A stretch of DNA of 64,000 bases, taken from assembly GCF_902712915.1 (NCBI RefSeq), contig NZ_CACTIA010000005.1, positions 2,070,001 through 2,134,000 of the forward strand, in the 5' to 3' direction. Position numbers and translations under genes: made by a program. Below the pieces are notes generated by a model. It ran no database searches and was not told where the DNA came from. It was given only the letters and a program-made list of their open reading frames with translations. This document shows positions 26,550 through 35,113 of this stretch, piece after piece. Position 1 is the first letter of the stretch. Every line of letters starts with the position of its first letter. The DNA is from Acidiphilium sp. C61 (lineage in GTDB: Bacteria > Pseudomonadota > Alphaproteobacteria > Acetobacterales > Acetobacteraceae).

Positions 26550-27152
26550 TCACCAGCCCGGCGGGTCGCGCAGCCGCTCGCGTCGGCGCAGCCAGGCGGG
26601 CGGGCGGAAGCGGCGCGGGAGTTTTGCGCCTGAGCAGTCCGTGTTGTTCGGGACGGGTTCGGGTTTGGGGCGGGGGGTGCGCCTTGCGCGCGGCGCGAGG
26701 CGGAGCATCGCCGGGAGCTTCAGGCCAAGGCTGTGGCAGAGCGGGCGGAGGATGCGGCCGAGGCGGGGTTCCGCGCCGATGCGGCGCTGCAATGCGGGAT
26801 CGGCGAGCAGGGCGCGGAGCAGGCCGGCGGCGGCGGCGGCCTCGGGGACCGGCGCCAGCAGCCAGGCGGGGCGGCGCGGCAGGATGGGCTTGCAGCCGTT
26901 CTTTTTTTGATCCGTCTCGTCACTATGCCCCGTCTTGTCGCCATGCTGCGGGCGCGGGTGGCGACGGGGGCGCGGCGGCGGCGCAGGAGCGGCGCAGAGG
27001 CGGGCGAAATGCCGCGCATAGCGTTGCAGCCGGGTCCAGAGCAGGGCGCCGAGCGGGCCGCCATCCGCACCAAAGGCGCCGGCGGCGGCACGGCGCGCCA
27101 CAGCACCGCACAGCACGTCGATCATGATCCGGAAACGGAGTGCGACATCCAT
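26550..27152 (-). CDS. Hypothetical protein of an Acetobacteraceae-type family with SOS-box-like site
   Basis: About 200 residues from the ATG at 27152. I remember similar proteins from Acidiphilium-like genomes but know of no function. It has a conserved-looking N-terminus (MIDVLCGAVARRAAAGAFGADGGPLGALLWTRLQR, in part), a basic low-complexity middle, and a C-terminal block RPAWLLAPVPEAAAAAGLLRALLADP followed by RLGRILRPLCHSLGLKLP. No signal peptide. The open frame extends upstream to 27365 through repeat sequence and is not used. Directly before the ATG lies GTTC-N7-GTTC (27153-27167), the form of the alphaproteobacterial LexA box. Confidence 0.6.
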   Translation of the reverse strand: MDVALRFRIMIDVLCGAVARRAAAGAFGADGGPLGALLWTRLQRYARHFARLCAAPAPPPRPRRHPRPQHGDKTGHSDETDQKKNGCKPILPRRPAWLLAPVPEAAAAAGLLRALLADPALQRRIGAEPRLGRILRPLCHSLGLKLPAMLRLAPRARRTPRPKPEPVPNNTDCSGAKLPRRFRPPAWLRRRERLRDPPGW

Positions 27153-27167
27153 GAACAGAACAGGAAC
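27153..27167 (-). promoter_or_regulatory. LexA (SOS) box-like motif
   Basis: On the minus strand GTTCCTGTTCTGTTC, which contains GTTC-N7-GTTC, ends immediately before the ATG of the hypothetical gene. This spacing is that of LexA boxes in Alphaproteobacteria. Three GTTC words in a row make chance occurrence possible. Confidence 0.35.
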
Positions 27168-27315
27168 ATATTTGCTCCGGGGTGGGCAATGTTTTTCTCC
27201 TGTTTTGCTCCCCCCGGCCTTTTTCGCTCCTTTTTTCGTTCCGCTGGTTTTTCGTTCCGCTGGTTTTTCGTCCCTCTGGCGCCGGACCGCTCCGTTTCCG
27301 CGCGGCGGCGGGGCC

Positions 27316-27469
27316 AGAGCATCATCCGATCCTTTCGGATCGGATAAAGATGCTCTGTTTATCAATATTATAGCTCATCATCCGATCCTTTCGGATCGGA
27401 TAAAGATGCTCTGATCATCAACAAGATAGAGCACGACATCCGATCCGTAAGGATCGGAAAGTGCTCTAG
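27316..27469. repeat. Palindromic repeat triplet, copy R3
   Basis: Three hairpin units: AGAGCATC...GATGCTCT (27316-27356), a near-identical second unit to 27412, and GAGCAC...GTGCTCTAG to 27469. Linkers are GTTTATCAATATTATAG and GATCATCAACAAGATA. Inner arms are ATCCGATC/GGATCGGAT. The right end provides the TAG stop of thrS (27466-27468). The sequence 27168-27315 to its left is T- and C-rich and carries two TTTTTCGTTCCGCTGG-type direct repeats. Confidence 0.9.
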
Positions 27470-29397
27470 TCGCCGGGGCGGAGGTCGGGCGGGGTGGCCT
27501 CTGCCTTGAGGGTGGCGATGGCCTCGTCGAGGGTCATGCTGTCCTGCTTGTCGGAACCGAGGCGGCGGATCGAGACGGTCTGCTGCTCGGCCTCGCGGCG
27601 GCCGACGACGAGGATGTTCGGCACCAGGGCGAGCGAGAGGTCGCGCACCTTGGCGTTGATCTTTTCGTTGCGGGTGTCGGTGACGACGGCGAGGCCGGCG
27701 GCCTTGAGCCGTGCGGCGACCGTCTCGGCATAGTCGTTGGCGTCGGTGACGATGCTGGCGACGGCCGCCTGGGTGGGGGCGAGCCAGAGCGGGAAGCGGC
27801 CGGCGCAGTTCTCGATCAAAATGCCGATGAAGCGCTCGAAACTGCCCACGATCGCGCGGTGCAGCATGACCGGGCGGGCGCGGCCGGATTCGGCGGTGAC
27901 GTAGGAGGCGTCGAGCCGCTCGGGGAGGACGAAATCGACCTGGAGCGTGCCGCACTGCCAGTCCCGCCCGATCGCGTCGCGCAGGACGAATTCGAGTTTC
28001 GGGCCGTAGAAGGCGCCTTCGCCGGGATTGACGGTGAATTCGACGCCGGCGGTTTCGCAGGCCGAGCGCAGGGCGGCCTCGGCCTTGTCCCACACCTCGT
28101 CCGAGCCGGAGCGCGGGGTCGGGCGGTCGGCGAATTTCACCGCGAAATCGGGGAAGCCGAAATCGGCGTAGATGCTGCGGAGCATCTCGACGAAGCGGAC
28201 GGTTTCACCGGCGATCTGGTCTTCGGTGCAGAAGATGTGGGCGTCGTCCTGGGCGAAGGCGCGGACGCGCATGATGCCGTGCAGCGCGCCGGAGGGCTCG
28301 TAGCGGTGGCAGGCGCCGAATTCGGCCATGCGCAGCGGCAGCTCGCGGTAGGAGCGCAGGCCATGATTGAAGATTTGTACGTGGCAGGGGCAGTTCATCG
28401 GCTTGACGGCGAGAACCTTGTCCTCGTCCTCGACCTCGGCGATGAACATGTGGCTGCGGTAATTGTCCCAGTGGCCGGAGGCTTCCCAGAGCTTGCGGTC
28501 GAGCAGCTGCGGGGTGCGGACCTCGATATAGCCGAATTCCTCCTGGCGGCGGCGCATATAGGCTTCCACCGTGCGGTAGAGGCGCCAGCCCTTCTCGTGC
28601 CAGAACACGCTGCCGACGGCTTCTTCCTGCATGTGGAAGAGGTCCATCTGCCGGCCGATCTTGCGGTGGTCGCGGCGTTCGGCCTCTTCGAGCTGCTTCA
28701 GATGGGCGTCCAGCTCCTTCTGGTCGCGCCAGGCGGTGCCGTAGATGCGGCTGAGCATCGGGTTGCGGTGATCGCCGCGCCAGTAGGCGCCGGCGACCTT
28801 GGTCAGCCTGAAGGCGCCGCCGATATCGCCGGTGCCGCGCATGTGCGGGCCGCGGCAGAGATCGAGCCAGTCGCCCTGGCGGTAGATGGTGATGGTCTCG
28901 CTGCCCGGCAGGTCGCGGATCAGCTCGGCCTTGAAGCGCTCGCCGCGGGATTCGAAGAAGCTGATCGCCTCGTCGCGCGCCCAGACCTCGCGGGTGAAGG
29001 GCGCGTTGGCGGCGATGATCTCGCGCATCTTCGCCTCGATCGCCGGGAGGTCGTCCGGGGTGAAGGGGTCGTTGCGGAAGAAATCGTAATAGAAGCCGCC
29101 CTCGATGGCCGGGCCGATGGTGACCTGGGTGCCGGGGAAGAGCGCCTGCACCGCCTCGGCCAGGACATGGGCGGCGTCGTGGCGGATCAGTTCGAGGGAG
29201 CAGTCGTCGCGGCGGGTGATGAAGCGGAGGCTGGCATCGGCGTCGAGCGTGCGGGAGAGGTCCATCATCTGGCCATCGACCTCCATCGCCAGCGCCGCCT
29301 TGGCGAGGCCGGGCCCGATGGAGGCGGCGATCTCGGTGCCGGTGACGGGGCCCGGATAGTCGCGGACGGAACCGTCGGGCAGGGTGATCGCGGGCAT
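27466..29397 (-). CDS. thrS: Threonyl-tRNA synthetase
   Basis: 643 residues, full length. TGS domain at the N-terminus ([17 protein letters not shown]), editing domain with the HxxxH zinc site ([18 protein letters not shown]), class II catalytic core ([28 protein letters not shown], shown in part) and C-terminal anticodon-binding domain ([20 protein letters not shown]). It charges tRNA-Thr and edits mischarged Ser. The stop codon TAG is made by the end of a palindromic repeat. The normal C-terminus should therefore be compared with relatives. A glycosyltransferase gene follows upstream by 11 bp on the same strand. Confidence 0.97.
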   Translation of the reverse strand: MPAITLPDGSVRDYPGPVTGTEIAASIGPGLAKAALAMEVDGQMMDLSRTLDADASLRFITRRDDCSLELIRHDAAHVLAEAVQALFPGTQVTIGPAIEGGFYYDFFRNDPFTPDDLPAIEAKMREIIAANAPFTREVWARDEAISFFESRGERFKAELIRDLPGSETITIYRQGDWLDLCRGPHMRGTGDIGGAFRLTKVAGAYWRGDHRNPMLSRIYGTAWRDQKELDAHLKQLEEAERRDHRKIGRQMDLFHMQEEAVGSVFWHEKGWRLYRTVEAYMRRRQEEFGYIEVRTPQLLDRKLWEASGHWDNYRSHMFIAEVEDEDKVLAVKPMNCPCHVQIFNHGLRSYRELPLRMAEFGACHRYEPSGALHGIMRVRAFAQDDAHIFCTEDQIAGETVRFVEMLRSIYADFGFPDFAVKFADRPTPRSGSDEVWDKAEAALRSACETAGVEFTVNPGEGAFYGPKLEFVLRDAIGRDWQCGTLQVDFVLPERLDASYVTAESGRARPVMLHRAIVGSFERFIGILIENCAGRFPLWLAPTQAAVASIVTDANDYAETVAARLKAAGLAVVTDTRNEKINAKVRDLSLALVPNILVVGRREAEQQTVSIRRLGSDKQDSMTLDEAIATLKAEATPPDLRPGD

Positions 29398-29408
29398 TGC
29401 TGGCTCCT

Positions 29409-30341
29409 TCAGGGCGTGGATGAGGGGTGGTTATGCCCATCCTGTGCCGCGGCGGCAACGTCCGCCATCGCAAGGGCGGCGAGATCGGGGCGGCGGAGGA
29501 TGGCGGGCCAGCCGCCATCGGGATAGCGCGGGGCGGTCAGCGCGGGATCGGAGGCGCCGCCGAACAGCACGACGGACCGGACGCCGAGGGCGGCGGCGAG
29601 GTGCATCGGGCCGGTATCGTTGCCGATGGCGAGGCTGGCGCGGGCGAGCGTGCCGGCGAGTTCGGGGAGGGTGGTGCGGCCGGTGAGGTCGAGCGTGCGC
29701 GGGGCGCGGGCGGCGATGGCGGCGGCGAGCGGGGCTTCGGACGCGGTGCCGAGGACGACGCAAGGGAGGTCGAGCCCGGCGGCGAGGGCGCCGAAATGGT
29801 CCGCCGGCCAGCGTTTTTCCGGCCGGTGCGGGGCGGCGCCGGGGATCAGCGCGACGAAGCGCTCCGGCAAAGGGAGGGGCGGGGCGGCGCATGTCCACGA
29901 CAGGTCGGGGATCGGCAGGGGCAGGGGGATGCGCGCGGCGGCGAGCTGGCCTTCGATCCGTTCGCGGGTGTGGATGTGGTCGCGCGCGGGATCGGCGTGG
30001 GGGAAGGCGCAGCCGGGGGCGATGCCGGACCAGGGCGGGCGGCCGGCGAGGCGGAAATAGCGGCTGGAGCGGCCGGAGGTTTGCAGATCGTAGACCATCG
30101 CGAAGCCGCCGAGCGCGCGGCGCAGGCGGCGCAGGCCGGAGAGGTCGAGCGGGCCCGGTTTCGGGTCGATCATCACGCGGTCGAACCAGGGGGCGGCTTC
30201 GAGCCAGGGGGCGAAGGGCTTCATGGTCAGGAGCGCGATTTCGGCATCCGGATGGGCGGCGCGGATGGCGGCGAAGGCGGGGAAGCTGAGCACGATGTCG
30301 CCCAGCGCGCCGTGGCGGATGACGAGGAGGCGCGGTTTCAC
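29409..30341 (-). CDS. Glycosyltransferase family 9 protein (heptosyltransferase type)
   Basis: 310 residues. GT9 motifs are clear: [19 protein letters not shown] at the N-terminus, [21 protein letters not shown] in the middle, and the nucleotide-sugar-binding [23 protein letters not shown] near residue 235. Such enzymes add ADP-heptose or similar sugars to the lipopolysaccharide core in the cytoplasm. The start overlaps the upstream GT4 gene's stop by 4 bp, and thrS begins 11 bp after its stop, so all three may share a transcript. The exact acceptor cannot be told. Confidence 0.88.
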   Translation of the reverse strand: MKPRLLVIRHGALGDIVLSFPAFAAIRAAHPDAEIALLTMKPFAPWLEAAPWFDRVMIDPKPGPLDLSGLRRLRRALGGFAMVYDLQTSGRSSRYFRLAGRPPWSGIAPGCAFPHADPARDHIHTRERIEGQLAAARIPLPLPIPDLSWTCAAPPLPLPERFVALIPGAAPHRPEKRWPADHFGALAAGLDLPCVVLGTASEAPLAAAIAARAPRTLDLTGRTTLPELAGTLARASLAIGNDTGPMHLAAALGVRSVVLFGGASDPALTAPRYPDGGWPAILRRPDLAALAMADVAAAAQDGHNHPSSTP

Positions 30342-31477
30342 CGCAGCAGCTCGTCATAGACGGCGAGATTGCCGTTCTGCATCGCCGCGATCGAGTAGAA
30401 TTCGGCGACATAGGCGCGGGCGGCCTCGCCCATCGCGAGGCGGGATTCGGGCGTCAGGTCGAGTGCGGCGTCGAGGGCGGCGGCGAGGTCGTCGGCGTCG
30501 CCGGGTTTCGTGCGCCAGCCGGTTTCGCCGTGGCGGATGGTTTCGCGGGCGGCGCCGTGGTCGGTGGCGATGACCATGCGGCGCATCGCCTGGGCCTCGA
30601 CGATGGTGCGGCCGAAGGCTTCGGGGTCGGTCGAGGCGTTCACCACGATGTCCGCCAGCTTGTAGGCGGCGGGCATGTCGGCGCAGTCGCCGGCGAAGAA
30701 GACGCGCAGGGTGAGGTTGAGCCGGCCGATCGTGGCGAGGAGGGAGCGGCGATAGGCCTCGCGCCCCTGGGTGGCGCCGACGAGGAGGAGGATGGCGTCG
30801 CGGTGGCGCATGCGGGCGAGCGCCTCGATGGCGACGCGCTGGCCCTTCCAGCCGGTGAGCCGGGCGGGGAGCATGATCACCGGCGCGCCGTCCGGCAGGG
30901 CCCAGGCGCGGGCGAGGGTTTCCATCCGCCCGCCATTCACCGCGTCGGGCGCGAATTTCGCGCAATCCACCCCGCCGGGGACGACGCGCAGCCGCTCCGC
31001 CCCGACGCCGTGGCGGGCGCGGACGAGATCGGCGATGAATTCGGAGATCGCGATCACCCGGTCACCGGAGGCCATCACCGCGTTATAGGCCCGTTTGAGC
31101 CGGCCGCGCTGGCCGTAGGCGCCGTGATAGGTGGTGACGAAGGGCACGCGGCAGCGGCGGGCGGCGAGGCGGGCGGCGATGGCCGGGGCGCGGGAATGGG
31201 CGTGGACGAGGGAGATCCGCTCGGCGCGGATCAGCCGGGTGAGGTGGTGCGCGGCGGCGAGGAGTTTGAAGGGGTTGCGGGATTCGAGGTCGATCGCGAC
31301 GTGCTTTCCGCCGGCGCGCTCGACCGCGCGGACCAGACGGCCCGGCTGGCTGGCGACGAAGGCGCGCGCGCCGGTGCGGGACACGGCCTCGGTTAGTTCG
31401 ACGACCACCTGTTCGACGCCCCCGGTTTCCAGACGCGGCAGAACCTGTAGAATCGCATAATCGGACGGGTGGCGCAT
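30338..31477 (-). CDS. Glycosyltransferase family 4 protein
   Basis: 379 residues from the ATG at 31477, preceded by AAGGTTAACA; longer frames to 31498 or 31669 run into the divergent promoter region. GT-B fold with ILQVLPRLETGGVEQVVVEL at the N-terminus, VVPGGVDCAKF and the C-terminal retaining-GT signature PEAFGRTIVEAQAMRRMVIATDHG (E-x7-E). It likely works with the GT9 protein in lipopolysaccharide core or surface glycan assembly. Divergent from the hydrolase gene at 31536, with a 58-bp intergenic region that must hold both promoters. Confidence 0.88.
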   Translation of the reverse strand: MRHPSDYAILQVLPRLETGGVEQVVVELTEAVSRTGARAFVASQPGRLVRAVERAGGKHVAIDLESRNPFKLLAAAHHLTRLIRAERISLVHAHSRAPAIAARLAARRCRVPFVTTYHGAYGQRGRLKRAYNAVMASGDRVIAISEFIADLVRARHGVGAERLRVVPGGVDCAKFAPDAVNGGRMETLARAWALPDGAPVIMLPARLTGWKGQRVAIEALARMRHRDAILLLVGATQGREAYRRSLLATIGRLNLTLRVFFAGDCADMPAAYKLADIVVNASTDPEAFGRTIVEAQAMRRMVIATDHGAARETIRHGETGWRTKPGDADDLAAALDAALDLTPESRLAMGEAARAYVAEFYSIAAMQNGNLAVYDELLR

Positions 31478-31535
31478 TGTTAACCTTTCTTTCATCGCGC
31501 CGATACCATGAGCGGATGGCCAAGGGGAGAGCCCA

Positions 31536-32288
31536 GTGGAGAGCCTGATGGACGAGCGGATGCTGCGGGTGAAGACGGAAGCGGGCGAACTGGCGGCCGC
31601 GCTGCTGGCGGGCGAGGGGCCGGTCGTGGTGTTCCTGCCCGGTTTCGCCTCGGACATGCAGGGGACCAAGGCATTGTTTCTGCGCGATGAATGCGCGGCC
31701 CGGGGGCGGGCGATGCTGCGGCTCGACTATTCCGGGCATGGGAATTCGGACGGGCGATTCGAGGCCGGGACGATCGGGCGCTGGGCGGCGGATGCCGAAG
31801 CCGTGATCGCCGAGGCGGTGCCGGCGCAAGACCTCGTGCTGGTCGGATCGTCGATGGGCGGGTGGATCGGGCTGCTGCTGGCGCGGCGGCTTGGCGCACG
31901 CCTGGCCGGGTTCGTCGGCATTGCCGCGGCACCGGATTTCACCGCCGAGCTGATGGAGCCGGCCTTCGATGACGCGGCGCGGGCGGCGCTGGCGCGGGAG
32001 GGGATCTGGCACCTGCCCAATCCCTATGGCGCGGCCACGCCGATCACCGCCGCGTTGCTTGAGGATGGGCGGCGGAACCTCGTGCTGGGCGGGCCGATTC
32101 CGCTCGATGCGCCGGTGCGGCTGATCCAGGGGCAGCGCGACGCCGAGGTGCCGTGGCGGACGGCGTTGCGGATCGCCGAGGCGGTCCATGGCACGGATGT
32201 GCGGGTCACGCTGGTCAAGGACGGGGAGCACCGGCTGTCGCGCCCGCAGGACCTCGCCCTGATCGCGCGGGAGGTGTTTTCGATCTGA
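31536..32288 (+). CDS. Alpha/beta-hydrolase
   Basis: 250 residues from GTG 31536 behind AGGGGAGA (ATG 31548 is an alternative). Nucleophile Ser106 in LVGSSMGGW, oxyanion region VVFLPGFASDMQGTKA, acid in QGQRDAEVP and His in KDGEHRLSRPQD form the triad. It resembles small carboxylesterase/thioesterase-type hydrolases (ABHD10-like). Substrate unknown. A 31-bp tandem array starts 10 bp after the stop. Confidence 0.8.
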   Translation: MESLMDERMLRVKTEAGELAAALLAGEGPVVVFLPGFASDMQGTKALFLRDECAARGRAMLRLDYSGHGNSDGRFEAGTIGRWAADAEAVIAEAVPAQDLVLVGSSMGGWIGLLLARRLGARLAGFVGIAAAPDFTAELMEPAFDDAARAALAREGIWHLPNPYGAATPITAALLEDGRRNLVLGGPIPLDAPVRLIQGQRDAEVPWRTALRIAEAVHGTDVRVTLVKDGEHRLSRPQDLALIAREVFSI

Positions 32289-32297
32289 CCCGGCAGT

Positions 32298-32390
32298 CGC
32301 CGCGATGTTTTATATATTTGCCGGCATGCGCCGCGATGTTTTATATATTTGCCGGCATGCGCCGCGATGTTTTATATATTTGCCGGCATG
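32298..32390. repeat. 31-bp tandem array upstream of speD
   Basis: Three identical head-to-tail copies (32298, 32329, 32360) with an AT-rich core TTTTATATATTT between GC-rich ends. It lies in the 287-bp gap between the hydrolase and speD. The rest of the gap includes a possible promoter with TTGCAC near 32475 and GCATAC about 17 bases later, but this is weak. Confidence 0.95.
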
Positions 32391-32575
32391 CGCCGGCGGG
32401 ACGTCATAACCGGCGCGCATTGCCCCCCTGCGGGATGGGGTGAAAATTTCATCGAACAAACTGCAAAAACCCCTTGCACCGCCAGAGGTTTTTCCGCATA
32501 CCGCGCGCTCTTGGCCCCGGGGGGCGCGGCGCGGTGTCGCGTTCTACAGGCTGTCACTGGTTGAGGGGGTTCGCG

Positions 32576-33040
32576 ATGAACGCACTTGCCCGACTGGGGA
32601 TGGTCTCGGAAATTCCGAGCGAAAACCAGACTGTTGCTCAGGACGCGATCGATGAGGTCGCCGTGCCGAAGGATTATTTCGTCGAGCGTGACGGCGTGAA
32701 ATTCGCCGGTACGCATCTGCTCGTGGATTTGTGGGGGGCCGAGAAGCTCGATAGTCCCGAACTGATCGACGAGACGCTGCGCCAGGGCGCGCTCGCCGCC
32801 GGGGCGACGATCCTGCACAGCCATTTCCACCATTTCACGCCGAATGGCGGCGTGTCCGGCGTGGTGGTGCTGGCGGAAAGCCATATCTCGATCCACACCT
32901 GGCCGGAGCGCAACTACGCCGCGATCGACATTTTCATGTGCGGCGTGTGCGATCCCTACAAGGCGATTCCGTTCCTGCGCGCGGCGTTCTCGCCAAGCGA
33001 CGTGCAGGTGGGCGAGCAGCGCCGCGGCGTCACCGCCTGA
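32576..33040 (+). CDS. speD: S-adenosylmethionine decarboxylase proenzyme
   Basis: 154 residues from the ATG at 32576 (GAGGGGGTTCGCG upstream). It decarboxylates SAM to supply aminopropyl groups for spermidine. The self-cleavage site is AES/HISIHTWPE with the pyruvoyl-forming Ser102; GTHLLVDLWG and HSHFHHFTPNGGVSGVVVLAESH (in part) are family motifs. The N-terminal ~30 residues are an extension relative to the ~125-residue class 1B enzymes. speE follows after a terminator-like hairpin. Ornithine decarboxylase (48246-49376) completes the pathway in the same window. Confidence 0.95.
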   Translation: MNALARLGMVSEIPSENQTVAQDAIDEVAVPKDYFVERDGVKFAGTHLLVDLWGAEKLDSPELIDETLRQGALAAGATILHSHFHHFTPNGGVSGVVVLAESHISIHTWPERNYAAIDIFMCGVCDPYKAIPFLRAAFSPSDVQVGEQRRGVTA

Positions 33041-33062
33041 GGCCAAACCGTTGACGACGACA

Positions 33063-33093
33063 CACCGCCTTGCCCCCGGCAGGGCGGTGTTTT
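33063..33093 (+). terminator. Terminator or attenuator between speD and speE
   Basis: Perfect 12-bp stem (one G-U) CACCGCCTTGCC / GGCAGGGCGGTG with a 3-base CCC loop, followed by TTTT. It lies 23 bp after the speD stop and 17 bp before the speE start, so it may set the speD:speE ratio. Confidence 0.75.
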
Positions 33094-33109
33094 CGCATGG
33101 AGCGAGAGC

Positions 33110-33973
33110 ATGACCGACATGTGGGTGAACGAGACGCTGTATCCGTTCTGGGGCCAGCGCTTCGGGGTGACGCGCGAGCTGGCGCGGACGAAGAGCGACT
33201 TCCAGGATATCGCGATCTTCGAGACCGAGTTTCACGGACGGGTGATGATGCTGGACGGCATCGTGCAGATCACCGAGGGCGACGAGTTCGTCTACCAGGA
33301 GATGCTGACGCATGTGCCGCTGCTGGCGCATGGCGCGGCGCGCTCGGTGCTGATCATCGGCGCCGGCGATGGCGGCGTGCTGCGGCGGGTGCTGATGCAC
33401 AAGGGCGTCGAGCGGGCGGTGATGGTCGAGATCGACGGCGAGGTGATCCGGCTGGCGAAGGAGTTCCTGCCGAAGATCGCGGGCGAGGCCTGGAACGATC
33501 CGCGCGCGGAGGTGATCGTCGGCGACGGGATCGATTACGTGAAGAAGGCGGCGGATGCCAGTTTCGACGTCATCATCGTCGATTCGACCGACCCGATCGG
33601 GGTGGGCGAGGTGCTGTTCACCGATGATTTCTATGCCAATTGCGCGCGCATCCTGACCGCGCGGGGGCTGGTGGTGAACCAGTGCGGCGTGCCGTTCATG
33701 CAGGCGGACGAACTGCGCGAGACCTCGGCGCGGCGGCGGAAATTCTTTCCGCACGTGACCGCCTATGTCGCCGCGGTGCCGACCTATGTCGGCGGGTTCA
33801 TGACGCTGGGCTGGGCCGGCAAGGACGAGGAACTCACCCGTCTGCCGGCGGCGACGATCCGCGCGCGGGCGGAAGCGGCGGGGATTCTCGGGACCACCGA
33901 ATACTGGTCGCCCGAGATGCACGCGGCGAGCTTCGTGCTGCCGCCTTATATCGCCAAGCATCTGCCGGGCTGA
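33110..33973 (+). CDS. speE: Spermidine synthase
   Basis: 287 residues. It transfers an aminopropyl group from decarboxylated SAM to putrescine. Motifs: GRVMMLDGIVQITEGDEFVYQEM, the nucleotide-binding IIGAGDGGVLRRVLMHKGVE, and the catalytic DVIIVDSTDPIGVGEVLFT with the key Asp. Start ATG 33110 with GGAGCGAG upstream. Downstream lies a 35-bp tandem array before the convergent accA. Confidence 0.96.
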   Translation: MTDMWVNETLYPFWGQRFGVTRELARTKSDFQDIAIFETEFHGRVMMLDGIVQITEGDEFVYQEMLTHVPLLAHGAARSVLIIGAGDGGVLRRVLMHKGVERAVMVEIDGEVIRLAKEFLPKIAGEAWNDPRAEVIVGDGIDYVKKAADASFDVIIVDSTDPIGVGEVLFTDDFYANCARILTARGLVVNQCGVPFMQADELRETSARRRKFFPHVTAYVAAVPTYVGGFMTLGWAGKDEELTRLPAATIRARAEAAGILGTTEYWSPEMHAASFVLPPYIAKHLPG

Positions 33974-33987
33974 TCTGGATACAAGCC

Positions 33988-34115
33988 GGTCAGGCCGGTA
34001 GGGCCTGACGTGGACTCAGGTCGGTCAGGCCGGCAGGGCCTGATCGGGATAAAAGTCGGTCAGGCCGGCAGGGCCTGATCGGGATAAAAGTCGGTCAGGC
34101 CGGCAGGGCCTGGCC
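33988..34115. repeat. 35-bp tandem array that includes the accA 3' end
   Basis: Four copies spaced exactly 35 bp; the rightmost contains the last accA codons and its stop (QALPA plus TGA at 34095). Each copy repeats TCAGGCCGGCAGGGCCTGA, itself a hairpin. The leftmost copy is the most diverged. The array fills the gap between convergent speE and accA and may serve as a bidirectional terminator. Confidence 0.92.
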
Positions 34116-35051
34116 GATGGCGAGGAATTTGTCGCGCCGTTTCGCCCGCAGCGCCTCGGGCGCGAGGGCGGCGAGGCCGGGCAGGGCTTCGGCGATGGCG
34201 GTGCCGAGGGCGGCGATCGCGGCTTCATGATCGCGATGGGCGCCGCCGAGCGGCTCGGCCACGATACGGTCGATGATGCCGAGGCGCTTGAGATCCTGGG
34301 CGGTGATTTTCATCGCCTCGGCCGCCTGGGCGGCGTTGGCGCGGTCTTCCCACAGGATGGCGGCGCAGCCTTCGGGCGAGATCACCGAATAGATCGCGTG
34401 TTCGAACATCAGCACCACGTCGGCGGCGGCGATGGCGATGGCGCCGCCGGAGCCGCCCTCGCCGATGATGGTCGAGATGAAGGGCACCGGGGCGGCGAGG
34501 CAGGCATCGATGCCGCGGGCGATTGCCTCGGCCTGGCCGCGCGCCTCGGCATCGACGCCGGGATAGGCGCCGGAGGTGTCGACGAAGGAGAGGATGGGCA
34601 GGCCGAAGCGGCCGGCCATCTCGATCAGGCGGCGCGCCTTGCGGTAGCCTTCCGGCCGGGGCGAGCCGAAATTGTGCTTCAGCCGCGAGTCGAGATCCCA
34701 GCCCTTCTCGATGGCGATGACCATGACCGGCTCGCCCTGGAAGCGGCCCGGCCCGGCGACGATGGCGGCATCCTCGCCAAAGCCGCGGTCGCCGGCGAGC
34801 GGGGTGAATTCGGTGATCAGCCCGGCGATGACGTCGCGCGCCTTGGGCCGCTCGGGATGGCGGGCGACCTGGGTTTTCTGCCAGGGCGAGAGCTTGCCAT
34901 AGAGGTTGCGGAGCTGGCGCTCCGCCTTGTCGGACAGTTGCACGACCTCTTCGGCGATGTTGAGCCCGCCCGGATCGGTCATCCGGCGCAGCTCCTCGAT
35001 CTTGGCCTCAAGCTCGGCGACCGGTTTCTCGAAATCAAGGAAATGGCGCAT
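34095..35051 (-). CDS. accA: Acetyl-CoA carboxylase carboxyltransferase subunit alpha
   Basis: 318 residues, typical for AccA. It forms the carboxyltransferase with AccD and makes malonyl-CoA for fatty acid synthesis. Motifs: FLDFEKPVAELEAKIEELR at the N-terminus, AVIAGLITEFTPLAGDR, FGSPRPEGYRKARRLIEMA, FVDTSGAYPGVDAEARGQAEAIA and GEGGSGGAIAIAAADVVLMFEHA. Start ATG 35051. Its last five codons and stop are part of the adjacent tandem array, so the array seems to have grown from this gene's 3' end. Confidence 0.97.
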   Translation of the reverse strand: MRHFLDFEKPVAELEAKIEELRRMTDPGGLNIAEEVVQLSDKAERQLRNLYGKLSPWQKTQVARHPERPKARDVIAGLITEFTPLAGDRGFGEDAAIVAGPGRFQGEPVMVIAIEKGWDLDSRLKHNFGSPRPEGYRKARRLIEMAGRFGLPILSFVDTSGAYPGVDAEARGQAEAIARGIDACLAAPVPFISTIIGEGGSGGAIAIAAADVVLMFEHAIYSVISPEGCAAILWEDRANAAQAAEAMKITAQDLKRLGIIDRIVAEPLGGAHRDHEAAIAALGTAIAEALPGLAALAPEALRAKRRDKFLAIGQALPA

Positions 35052-35113
35052 GGCCGAGTTCGGTGCCGCAGTTTTCCGCCGGCGTCAAATTCTTCCCGAG
35101 CGTGGCGTGCGGC

